From assembly GCA_910587305.1 (NCBI GenBank), contig CAJUKV010000031.1:1-41894 (forward strand): a DNA stretch of 41,894 nt, read 5' to 3'. A program made the position numbers and the translations under genes. This DNA is from an uncultured Lachnospiraceae bacterium. GTDB lineage: Bacteria > Bacillota > Clostridia > Lachnospirales > Lachnospiraceae. Shown here one piece after another: positions 1 through 6,757 of this stretch (position 1 is its first letter; each line of letters begins with the position of its first letter). The notes under the pieces were generated by a model that made no database searches, was not told where the DNA came from, and saw only the letters and a program-made list of their open reading frames with translations.

Positions 1-1
1 G

Positions 2-1750
2 CCTTTCAAGCGTTCCCTTCAGCCTTACGGCGGTATCAGAATGGCTGAGAAAGCCTGCGCTGATAATGGCTATGAAGTAGATCCTGAGATCAGCGAGTTC
101 TTCTCAACTCACAGAAAAACACACAATGCAGGCTGCTTTGACGCATACAATGCGGAAATGAGAGCTTGCCGTTCCGCACATATCATCACAGGTCTCCCGG
201 ATGCATATGGACGTGGACGTATCATCGGCGACTACAGACGTGTCGCTCTGTACGGTATTGACAGATTAATCGAAGACAAGCAGGCTCAGAAGGATTCTAC
301 GGGACGCGTTATGACAGATGACGTTATCCGTCTTCGCGAAGAATTATCCGAGCAGATGGTTGCTCTTAAATTGATGAAGCAGATGGCTGCTTCTTACGGC
401 TGTGACATTTCCAGACCTGCAACGAACGTACAGGAAGCTATCCAGGCAACCTACTTTGGATATCTTTGCTCCGTTAAAGAGCAGAACGGCGCTGCAATGA
501 GCCTTGGCCGTACTTCTACATTCCTTGACTGCTATGCGGAAAGAGACCTTGCAAACGGAACCTTCACAGAGCAGCAGATTCAGGAATTTGTTGACCACTT
601 CATTATGAAGCTGCGCTGCGTAAAATTCGCCCGTACACCTGAATACAACCAGATTTTCGCAGGCGATCCCGTATGGGTAACCGAGTCCTTAGGCGGCGTT
701 GGTGTTGACGGACGTCCTCTGGTAACAAAGATGAGCTTCCGTTATCTGCATACGCTCACCAACTTAGGCCCCAGCCCTGAGCCGAACTTAACCGTTCTCT
801 GGTCTACAAGACTTCCTGAGAACTGGAAGAAATACTGTGCGAAGATGTCTATTCAGACTTCCTCCATTCAGTATGAGAACGACGACCTTATGAGAGTGAC
901 ACACGGCGACGACTACGGTATTGCATGCTGCGTATCCTCCATGGTTATCGGTAAGGAAATGCAGTTCTTCGGCGCAAGAGCTAACCTTGCTAAGTGTCTG
1001 CTTTATGCACTTAACGGCGGCGTTGACGAAGTTACCAAGAAACAGGTTGGTCCTAAATATCGTCCTGTTGCCGGTGATGTTCTTGATTTCGACGACGTTT
1101 ACAGCAAATTCATTGATATGATGGAATGGCAGGCAGACGTTTATGTGAATACCCTGAATATCATCCATTATATGCATGACAAATACTGCTATGAGAGAGC
1201 TGAGATGGCCCTTCATGACAGAGACGTTAAGCGTTATTTTGCAACAGGTGTTGCCGGACTTTCTATCGTGGCTGACTCTTTATCGGCAATCAAGTATGCG
1301 AAGGTAGAGGTTATCAGAGACGAAGACGGTATCATCGTAGACTTTAAGACTACAGGCGATTTCCCGAAATATGGTAATGACGACGACCGTGTAGACAGCA
1401 TTGCACAGGAAGTTGTTCACAAATTCATGACGGCAATCAGAAGACATCATACCTACAGGAACGGCGTTCCCACAACTTCTATTCTTACCATTACTTCTAA
1501 TGTAACTTATGGTAAGGCAACAGGTAACACGCCTGACGGACGTAAGAAAGGCCAGCCTTTCGCTCCCGGCGCTAACCCGATGCACGGACGCGACACTCAT
1601 GGTGCGGTAGCTTCCTTATCTTCCGTATCCAAGCTTCCTTTCAATGATGCACAGGATGGTATTTCCAATACCTTCACCATCATTCCGGGCGCTCTTGGAA
1701 AAGAGGATCAGGTATTTGCCGGAGATATTGAACTTGATTTAAACAAATAA
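2..1750 (+). CDS. pflB: Pyruvate formate-lyase catalytic subunit lacking the glycyl radical domain (5' partial)
   Basis: Formate C-acetyltransferase barrel, which converts pyruvate and CoA to acetyl-CoA and formate. The frame is open from base 2, and the residues before the first ATG (41) already match the PFL motif PFGGIRM, so the true start lies outside the window. The paired catalytic cysteines (IACCVSSM) are encoded at 926-931. The protein ends at the PFL motif GALGKEDQ plus about 14 residues, followed by two consecutive TAA codons. In one-chain PFLs such as the E. coli enzyme, this is where the linker to the C-terminal glycyl radical domain begins. That domain is encoded separately at 2012-2251. 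The arrangement appears to be a split enzyme rather than a decayed one, because each downstream piece has its own good ribosome binding site and intact frame. Family assignment is very sure; the functional split is inferred. Confidence 0.95.
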   Translation, partial: PFKRSLQPYGGIRMAEKACADNGYEVDPEISEFFSTHRKTHNAGCFDAYNAEMRACRSAHIITGLPDAYGRGRIIGDYRRVALYGIDRLIEDKQAQKDSTGRVMTDDVIRLREELSEQMVALKLMKQMAASYGCDISRPATNVQEAIQATYFGYLCSVKEQNGAAMSLGRTSTFLDCYAERDLANGTFTEQQIQEFVDHFIMKLRCVKFARTPEYNQIFAGDPVWVTESLGGVGVDGRPLVTKMSFRYLHTLTNLGPSPEPNLTVLWSTRLPENWKKYCAKMSIQTSSIQYENDDLMRVTHGDDYGIACCVSSMVIGKEMQFFGARANLAKCLLYALNGGVDEVTKKQVGPKYRPVAGDVLDFDDVYSKFIDMMEWQADVYVNTLNIIHYMHDKYCYERAEMALHDRDVKRYFATGVAGLSIVADSLSAIKYAKVEVIRDEDGIIVDFKTTGDFPKYGNDDDRVDSIAQEVVHKFMTAIRRHHTYRNGVPTTSILTITSNVTYGKATGNTPDGRKKGQPFAPGANPMHGRDTHGAVASLSSVSKLPFNDAQDGISNTFTIIPGALGKEDQVFAGDIELDLNK

Positions 1751-1780
1751 TAAAAAATTTCATTCAGGAGGTACGATGCA

Positions 1781-1984
1781 ATGGACGATAATAAAATGGT
1801 AGATGATCTTGTTAAAATGCTGGATTCCGGTATGGCTATGGGCGTGGGACACGTAAATGTGGACTATGATGAAGCCAGTGAAAAAACAAAAGATGTTCAA
1901 ACCATGGGATGTACGGATTGCTCCAGAACCCCTTTGGCCTGCAGTGTACCTACCCTGGAAGACGGTTTGGACGATTTTCATTAA
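1781..1984 (+). CDS. Small Cys-containing protein between the two PFL pieces
   Basis: A 67-residue protein of unrecognised family, with AGGAGG at 1766-1771 favouring ATG 1781 over ATG 1776. Its first half is a paralogue of the N-terminus of the radical-domain protein encoded next: V7, D8, L10, V11, L14, D15, G21, H24, N26 and V27 fall at identical residue numbers in both. The second half has no RVSGYA radical loop. It carries Cys44, Cys47 (CTDC) and Cys54, then an acidic tail. It therefore looks like a duplicated radical-domain N-terminus that lost the glycyl loop and gained a CxxC segment. It could be a structural subunit, a redox or metal-binding partner, or a regulator of the split lyase. 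Function is unknown, but its position inside the operon argues that it belongs to the enzyme. Confidence 0.8.
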   Translation: MDDNKMVDDLVKMLDSGMAMGVGHVNVDYDEASEKTKDVQTMGCTDCSRTPLACSVPTLEDGLDDFH

Positions 1985-2011
1985 ATATGTTTTAAAAGGA
2001 GGAAAATTACC

Positions 2012-2251
2012 ATGTCTAATACAGCACAGGTAGATAACTTAGTATCATTATTAGATGGATACGCAACAAAGGGCGGACATCATCTTAACGTAAATGTATT
2101 AAACAGAGATATGCTTTTAGATGCTCAGAAGCATCCGGAGAATTATCCTCAGCTTACAATCCGTGTTTCCGGATATGCTGTTAATTTCATCAAATTAACA
2201 CCGGAACAGCAGGCTGACGTTATTTCCCGTACATTCCATGAGTCTGTTTAA
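2012..2251 (+). CDS. Stand-alone glycyl radical domain protein of the split pyruvate formate-lyase
   Basis: A 79-residue protein matching the C-terminal domain of PFL, and the spare-part protein YfiD/GrcA, over its whole length. It contains HHLNVNVLNRDMLLDA, then YPQLTIRVSGYAV, with Gly54 as the predicted radical site, and ends in the usual Arg-Thr-Phe tail. Ribosome binding site AAAGGAGG lies at 1995-2002, nine bases before ATG 2012. In E. coli, YfiD supplements a PFL that has its own radical domain. Here the large subunit has none, so this protein should be the obligate radical carrier, activated by the PflA encoded downstream. An intrinsic terminator follows 30 bases after the stop. Domain identity is near certain; obligate partnership is inferred from the missing domain. 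Confidence 0.95.
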   Translation: MSNTAQVDNLVSLLDGYATKGGHHLNVNVLNRDMLLDAQKHPENYPQLTIRVSGYAVNFIKLTPEQQADVISRTFHESV

Positions 2252-2284
2252 TCAAAACTTGTTCATTTTATAAAACTTAGCAGG

Positions 2285-2314
2285 GCAGCCGGTAATCTAC
2301 CGGCTGCTCTTTTT
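2285..2314 (+). terminator. Intrinsic terminator of the split PFL operon
   Basis: A perfect 10-bp stem (GCAGCCGGTA at 2285-2294 pairing with 2298-2307), three-base loop, then CTCTTTTT. It ends the PFL transcript before the separately promoted pflA. Confidence 0.9.
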
Positions 2315-2346
2315 ACAATAAGCTGTCTCGCGAAACGTGACAGCGT
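2313..2346 (-). repeat. Palindromic repeat, copy 1 (inverted relative to copy 2)
   Basis: Read on the minus strand, this 34-base stretch matches 3295-3328 at 30 of 34 positions. It contains the ACGCTGTCACG core and the GCTTATTGTAA end. It is internally palindromic: GCTGTC pairs with GACAGC, with inner CG/CG pairs. One end overlaps the tail of the PFL terminator. The two copies bracket pflA with its promoter. Confidence 0.7.
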
Positions 2347-2392
2347 CTGCTGCACAGGCCCGCATGTCAGCAGGCTGATGAAAAATTCTGAT

Positions 2393-2420
2393 TTGCTTTT
2401 TAACCGCTTTCTGCTATACT
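2393..2420 (+). promoter_or_regulatory. Promoter of pflA
   Basis: TTGCTT (2393-2398), 16-bp spacer, TATACT (2415-2420). It lies 31 bases upstream of ATG 2452, so the leader is short. Confidence 0.65.
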
Positions 2421-2451
2421 ATATCATGAAATTAAGAAGGGAGATATAATT

Positions 2452-3219
2452 ATGCAAGGTAGAATTCACTCTTTAGAGAGCTTTGGTACGGTAGACGGCC
2501 CCGGAACCCGTTTTGTCGTATTTGTACAGGGATGTCCCATGCGGTGCGCTTATTGCCATAACCCGGACACCTGGTCCTTGACCGGAGGCACTATGATGGA
2601 ACCTGCTGAAATATTTGAACAGTATAAGAGAAATGAGGCCTTTTATAAAAATGGCGGTATTACCGTGACAGGCGGCGAGCCTTTGCTGCAGGTTGATTTC
2701 CTGATTGACCTGTTTACCATTGCAAAGGCTGAAAACGTGCACACCTGCATTGATTCCTCCGGTATTGCCTTTAAGCCGGACAATCAGCCTTTTATAGAAA
2801 AGCTCGATAAGCTGATGAAGCTAACGGATTTGGTGATGCTGGATATCAAGCATATCGACCCGGAAAAGCATAAAGAGCTTACGGCTCAGCCCAACGACGG
2901 GATTTTGGCGTTTGCCGCATACCTGAATGAAAGGCATGTTGACATGTGGATCCGTCATGTAGTGGTTCCCGGCATTACGGACGACGAAAAGTATCTGTAT
3001 CAGTTAGGCTATTTTATCGGGCAGTTTTCTAATTTAAAGGCCCTTGACGTGCTCCCTTATCATACTATGGGCGAAACCAAATATAAAAAGTTGGGGATGC
3101 CTTATAAATTAGCAGGCGTTCCGGCCATGGATAAGGATAAGGTGGTAGAGAAAAAGCAGGTTATTTTAGATGGAATCCGGGCGCGCAGGGAGGAAAGCGG
3201 GCAGGAAGAAAAAAGATAA
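2452..3219 (+). CDS. pflA: Pyruvate formate-lyase-activating enzyme (radical SAM)
   Basis: A 255-residue glycyl-radical-enzyme activase that uses S-adenosylmethionine and a [4Fe-4S] cluster to install the radical on the glycine of PFL. The cluster motif CX3CX2C is seen at C28, C32 and C35 (GCPMRCAYCH), followed by the SAM-binding TVTGGEPLLQ near residue 70. Length and motifs are those of ordinary PflA. The N-terminus GRIHSLESFGTVDGPG is the conserved substrate-binding segment. The start at 2452 is supported by AAGGGAG nearby. Its target here should be Gly54 of the separate radical-domain protein (2012-2251), so this activase probably has to recognise a small free-standing subunit. It is transcribed from its own promoter after a terminator. 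Confidence 0.97.
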   Translation: MQGRIHSLESFGTVDGPGTRFVVFVQGCPMRCAYCHNPDTWSLTGGTMMEPAEIFEQYKRNEAFYKNGGITVTGGEPLLQVDFLIDLFTIAKAENVHTCIDSSGIAFKPDNQPFIEKLDKLMKLTDLVMLDIKHIDPEKHKELTAQPNDGILAFAAYLNERHVDMWIRHVVVPGITDDEKYLYQLGYFIGQFSNLKALDVLPYHTMGETKYKKLGMPYKLAGVPAMDKDKVVEKKQVILDGIRARREESGQEEKR

Positions 3220-3294
3220 GTTTTTAAACTTCCACGAGGATTTTTAAGAAAAATAGAGCATTCCATACCGCAGACTATGTCCGTAACCTAACAA

Positions 3295-3328
3295 ACGCTG
3301 TCACGATTCGTGGGCCAGCTTATTGTAA
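3295..3328 (+). repeat. Palindromic repeat, copy 2
   Basis: Plus-strand copy of the element at 2313-2346, with 30 of 34 bases the same. The differences keep it partly self-complementary (GCTG/CAGC outer pairs, CACGA/TCGTG inner pairs). It lies between pflA and the polysaccharide cluster. No T-run follows directly, so it is not a simple terminator. Confidence 0.7.
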
Positions 3329-3377
3329 TAAAAAATTTGTTATTTTGAGTAATATCATGTCAGGGGAGGATTCGGAA

Positions 3378-4508
3378 GTGATTGGAATATTAACCTTCTA
3401 CTGGGCGGATGATTATGGGGGAATGCTGCAGGCTTATGCCCTGAAGAGGCAGTTAGAGTTACTGGGGGAGAAAGCAGAATTTATTCCCTATGCGCCTGTC
3501 AGGTTGACCGGGCGCTATTGGCTGTGCCCGCTATGGGCTGAGCGGAAGGATAGCGGGTTACACTATTTTTTTCACCGATACTTATTTAAACAAAATTTAT
3601 TATTGGGGCGCAGCTATTGGCGGCGCCGGCGGATGATGCGTGCGTTCCGTTACAGATACCTGACGAAGCGGCTGCCTGTCCGCAGTGTAAAGTATCTTTC
3701 GCTGCAGCCTTATCAGACTGTTTTTGTAGGCAGTGATCAGGTCTGGAACCCGGACATTACGATAGATTTGGACGACGCTTATATTGGAAATATTCCCCGG
3801 CGGGGGGATTGCCGGCTGATCGCTTACGGGGCAAGCCTGGGGGGAAATCCCCTTTTGGCAGATGAACGAAAAAAATTTGCACGACATGTGTGCGGCTTTT
3901 CGGCTGTTTCTGTCCGTGAGGAAACGGATGTTCCCCGGATAGAGCGGCTCCTGGGACGGAAGGTGTGGAATGTACTGGATCCGGTTTTGCTTCTGGGAAG
4001 AGCGGAGTGGGAGAAGGTATCAAAGCGATATACGGGTGAGGGAGCTATTGTGCTTTGTACAACGCAGCCTGACGAACTTTTGCTGGATTATGCCCGCTCG
4101 CTGTCTAAGGATTCGGGGAGGAAGATTATTTCGCTTTCCCGGCCCTCTAATCTGTCAGGGCATTTTCGTGATGGAAAAGCAATTCCGGAGATTGACGTAC
4201 GTATTGAGAGTGGCCCTGCGGAGTTTTTGGGGTATATACGGAGCGCCTATTGTGTGCTGACCAATTCTTTTCATGCAATGGCATTTTCTATCCTGTGGGA
4301 AACCCCTTTCCTCTGTTTCAGGCACAGCACAAGAAGTGCACGGCAGGAAGACCTTCTGCGTAAATTGGGATTGCTTTCTCACTTAGTGGGACCGGATAAG
4401 CCAGGTAATGTTATGGAAATATGGTCTGGTACGGACTGGAAGCAGGTTCGCGGACGTCTGGCAGAAGCAAGAGAGTTATCGAGGCGTTATATTATAGAAA
4501 ATATGTAA
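3378..4508 (+). CDS. Polysaccharide pyruvyl transferase family protein
   Basis: A 376-residue enzyme of the CsaB/WcaK-type pyruvyl transferase family. These add pyruvate ketals from phosphoenolpyruvate to sugars of extracellular polysaccharides; some family members act differently, so the exact reaction is inferred. Motifs seen: ILTFYWADDYGGMLQAYAL at the N-terminus, GSDQVWNPDI about a third of the way in, and TNSFHAMAFSI near the C-terminus. An upstream in-frame ATG exists (3345 frame), but GTG 3378 is preferred because GGGGAGGA precedes it by about seven bases and translation then begins at the conserved IGILTF. It is the first gene of the polysaccharide cluster, upstream of a GT2 gene and an F420-dehydrogenase-beta-like gene, a common partner. 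Confidence 0.88.
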   Translation: MIGILTFYWADDYGGMLQAYALKRQLELLGEKAEFIPYAPVRLTGRYWLCPLWAERKDSGLHYFFHRYLFKQNLLLGRSYWRRRRMMRAFRYRYLTKRLPVRSVKYLSLQPYQTVFVGSDQVWNPDITIDLDDAYIGNIPRRGDCRLIAYGASLGGNPLLADERKKFARHVCGFSAVSVREETDVPRIERLLGRKVWNVLDPVLLLGRAEWEKVSKRYTGEGAIVLCTTQPDELLLDYARSLSKDSGRKIISLSRPSNLSGHFRDGKAIPEIDVRIESGPAEFLGYIRSAYCVLTNSFHAMAFSILWETPFLCFRHSTRSARQEDLLRKLGLLSHLVGPDKPGNVMEIWSGTDWKQVRGRLAEARELSRRYIIENM

Positions 4509-4531
4509 TTATGTTACGATTTACGGTCAGG

Positions 4532-4552
4532 AATGCGCACGAGATGCGCATT
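4532..4552. other. Intergenic hairpin
   Basis: A perfect 8-bp inverted repeat (AATGCGCA ... TGCGCATT) with a five-base loop, in the 120-base gap between the pyruvyl transferase and the next GT2 gene. No T-run follows, so it is not a normal intrinsic terminator. Possible RNA processing or translation-control hairpin. Confidence 0.4.
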
Positions 4553-4628
4553 TACTGAGTGGATTGCGGGAAAATGAATACGATAATATTTGAAAATCAG
4601 CCTGATGGCAGGAATGGGGTGGCGATGT

Positions 4629-5648
4629 ATGGCAAAACTTATTTCCGTAATTGTTCCCATCTATAATACTGAAAAATATTTGTACAGATGTGTTCAGTCT
4701 GTCCTTTGCCAGACCTATTCCTGTTTCGAATTGCTTCTTATTGATGATGGTTCTCAGGATAACAGCGCGGCAGTGTGTGAGACTTTATGCGCTATGGACG
4801 GGCGCGTCCGTTTCTTCCCAAGGAATCATGAGGGTGTGTCCGCAGCCAGGAATTTGGGACTTGGCGAGGCAAAGGGGGATTATATATTCTTTTTGGACAG
4901 CGATGATACCATACACCCCCGGCTGTTGAAGGCTTTAGTGGAACTTTGCGAAGCCACGGGCGCGGCTTTGGGGATGGAGGATTATTGGCATGTGGATGGG
5001 GGGGAGTCTTATGACTTTCCGGACAGTATGAGTGTCAGGGAGGATAAACGGTGGGAATATACCTATATGACGAATGAGTCAGCCCTGCAACAATTCTCGT
5101 CCGGAGAAAATGGGGAAAAATTTTGGAGTATTGGAGGTAAAATGGTTCGCCGCGGCGCTATGGAGTCATTGCGTTTTGACGAGAAACTGCATAATGCGGA
5201 GGATACGCTCTTTGTATACCAATTGCTGGAGATGGGGTCAGATGCGGTAATTTTGTGGGAAGAGTGGTATGCTTATTGGAAGTATCCGGAGAGAGGCAGC
5301 AGCCATCGTTTAACGGTTCAGTCCTGTAAGGATATTTACCGGTGTTGGAAATACATATGGGAACAGGAAAGGGAAAGGCCGGCAGGGGCAAAGTTCTGTG
5401 CAAAGAGTATTTCCAGACGTCTGCGAAGGCTATATGTACGCAGCCGCCGGGATAACAATAAAGAGGTGTCCGTCTGCCTGCGCAGGCTGGCCAGGGATGA
5501 AGCGAGAAATGAACAGTTCCAATTGTTGGACTGGGGGGAAAGGTGCAAGCACTATACGGCTTTTTGGTGCTATCCCCTTTACCTGTTGATGCACAGGTTT
5601 TGTACCTGGCGGTGGCAGTGTAAACAGAAAGGGAACGGTGAAAAATGA
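4629..5648 (+). CDS. GT2 family glycosyltransferase
   Basis: A 339-residue inverting glycosyltransferase of the GT-A fold, predicted to add one sugar to a lipid-linked repeat unit at the cytoplasmic membrane face. The N-terminus has LISVIVPIYNTEKYL, followed by LLIDDGSQDNS and the metal-binding DSD within FFLDSDD, all in the first 110 residues. ATG 4629 is preferred over an upstream TTG in the same frame because the conserved ISVIVPIYN then begins four residues in and a G-rich Shine-Dalgarno lies just upstream. The C-terminal third is rich in Arg and Cys without clear domains. The stop overlaps the next ATG in an ATGA arrangement, so the two genes are translationally coupled. Sugar donor cannot be predicted. 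Confidence 0.88.
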   Translation: MAKLISVIVPIYNTEKYLYRCVQSVLCQTYSCFELLLIDDGSQDNSAAVCETLCAMDGRVRFFPRNHEGVSAARNLGLGEAKGDYIFFLDSDDTIHPRLLKALVELCEATGAALGMEDYWHVDGGESYDFPDSMSVREDKRWEYTYMTNESALQQFSSGENGEKFWSIGGKMVRRGAMESLRFDEKLHNAEDTLFVYQLLEMGSDAVILWEEWYAYWKYPERGSSHRLTVQSCKDIYRCWKYIWEQERERPAGAKFCAKSISRRLRRLYVRSRRDNNKEVSVCLRRLARDEARNEQFQLLDWGERCKHYTAFWCYPLYLLMHRFCTWRWQCKQKGNGEK

Positions 5649-6733
5649 CTGACAGGCGGTTGTGTACAGGCTGTGGAGCCTGTGCGGCGGTTTGTCCGCA
5701 GGGAGCCGTCCGGATGAAAGAAGATAAGGATGGTTTTTTCTATCCGGAAGTTTTAACTGACATCTGTACGCAATGTGGTTTGTGCCATCGGATGTGTCCT
5801 TTGGAGAAGGAGCAGTCAGGCAAGGACAATTCTGTGGGCCTTTCATTCGCCGCAAAGGCAAAGAGAAAGCAGGTGCGTTTGCTGGGTTCGTCAGGCGGGA
5901 TGTTCCCATTGCTGGCAAGGCAGGTACTAAAGAGCGGCGGAAGTGTATGGGGAGCCGCTCTTTTGGAGGATGGCCGGGTGCAGCACAGAGAAATCCACAC
6001 CGAAGCAGAGATCCCCGCTATTTCCGGAACGAAATATGTACAGAGTGATTTGCAGGAGGTATGGGGACAGATACGGCTTTCTCTGAAGGAGGGACGGAGG
6101 GTTTTGTTTTGCGGCACTCCGTGTCAGGCGGATGCACTGCGCACTTTTTTAGGGGAGGAACGGGAAAATCTGATCCTTGTAGATTTGATTTGCTACGGAT
6201 CTCCTTCGCCGGGAATCTGGCGGCGTTATGTGTCTTATCTGGAACGGCGCTATGGCGGCGTGTTTCGTTCCTTTTCTTTTCGTGATAAAAGAAAAGGTGA
6301 TGGCGGGCATACCTGTGCGGTCCGGCTGGGGGAACAGGAGTATACCTGGCCTCTTGACAGCGATCTTTACTGCCGCACTTATTTTAGCGGCATAAATTTA
6401 CGTCCGGCTTGTTTTCATTGTCAGTATTGTACCGCAGCCAGGAGCAGCGATATCACCTTGGGGGATTTTTGGGGGATTGAAAAGGTGCGTCCCGGTTTTG
6501 ATGATGGATGGGGATGTTCGGCGGTTATCTGCCACACCGAGGCAGGGATGGAGCTGTTTAAACAGGTTCGGGATGAGACAGAGTGGTTTCCCTGCGGCGT
6601 TGAGGACGCAGCCAATGACCATCAGCCGCGATTGAAGGAGCCGACGCGGGCTCATCCCGGCAGAGAGTTCTATATGTTTTTGAGGAGGATGATGCCTTTT
6701 TCTCTGTGGCTTAGACTCTTTCGGCATCTATGA
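5645..6733 (+). CDS. Coenzyme F420 hydrogenase/dehydrogenase beta-subunit-like Fe-S protein
   Basis: A 362-residue protein of the F420 hydrogenase/dehydrogenase beta-subunit family found in many bacterial polysaccharide clusters. The N-terminus holds two complete CX2CX2CX3CP ferredoxin motifs, with Cys 7, 10, 13, 17 and Cys 41, 44, 47, 51, so two [4Fe-4S] clusters are expected. The middle has VLFCGTPCQADALR, and the C-terminal part carries CFHCQYC plus SDITLGDFWGI, typical of the family's C-terminal domain. Clostridia are not generally known to make F420, so a flavin or another carrier is likelier. The role in glycan synthesis is unknown; a redox modification of a sugar is the usual guess. 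It overlaps the upstream GT2 gene by four bases. Confidence 0.88.
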   Translation: MTDRRLCTGCGACAAVCPQGAVRMKEDKDGFFYPEVLTDICTQCGLCHRMCPLEKEQSGKDNSVGLSFAAKAKRKQVRLLGSSGGMFPLLARQVLKSGGSVWGAALLEDGRVQHREIHTEAEIPAISGTKYVQSDLQEVWGQIRLSLKEGRRVLFCGTPCQADALRTFLGEERENLILVDLICYGSPSPGIWRRYVSYLERRYGGVFRSFSFRDKRKGDGGHTCAVRLGEQEYTWPLDSDLYCRTYFSGINLRPACFHCQYCTAARSSDITLGDFWGIEKVRPGFDDGWGCSAVICHTEAGMELFKQVRDETEWFPCGVEDAANDHQPRLKEPTRAHPGREFYMFLRRMMPFSLWLRLFRHL

Positions 6734-6757
6734 CAAAGGGAGGTGCTTGATTAGTTA

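Noticed and set aside
1740..2011. PFL split as a sequencing error or pseudogene
   Set aside because: The catalytic chain ends with two consecutive stops, and both following frames have good ribosome binding sites and intact coding sequence. No single base change would rejoin them.
3220..3377. Promoter for the first polysaccharide unit
   Set aside because: Several AT-rich stretches are present, but no -35/-10 pair with proper spacing was convincing, so none is listed.
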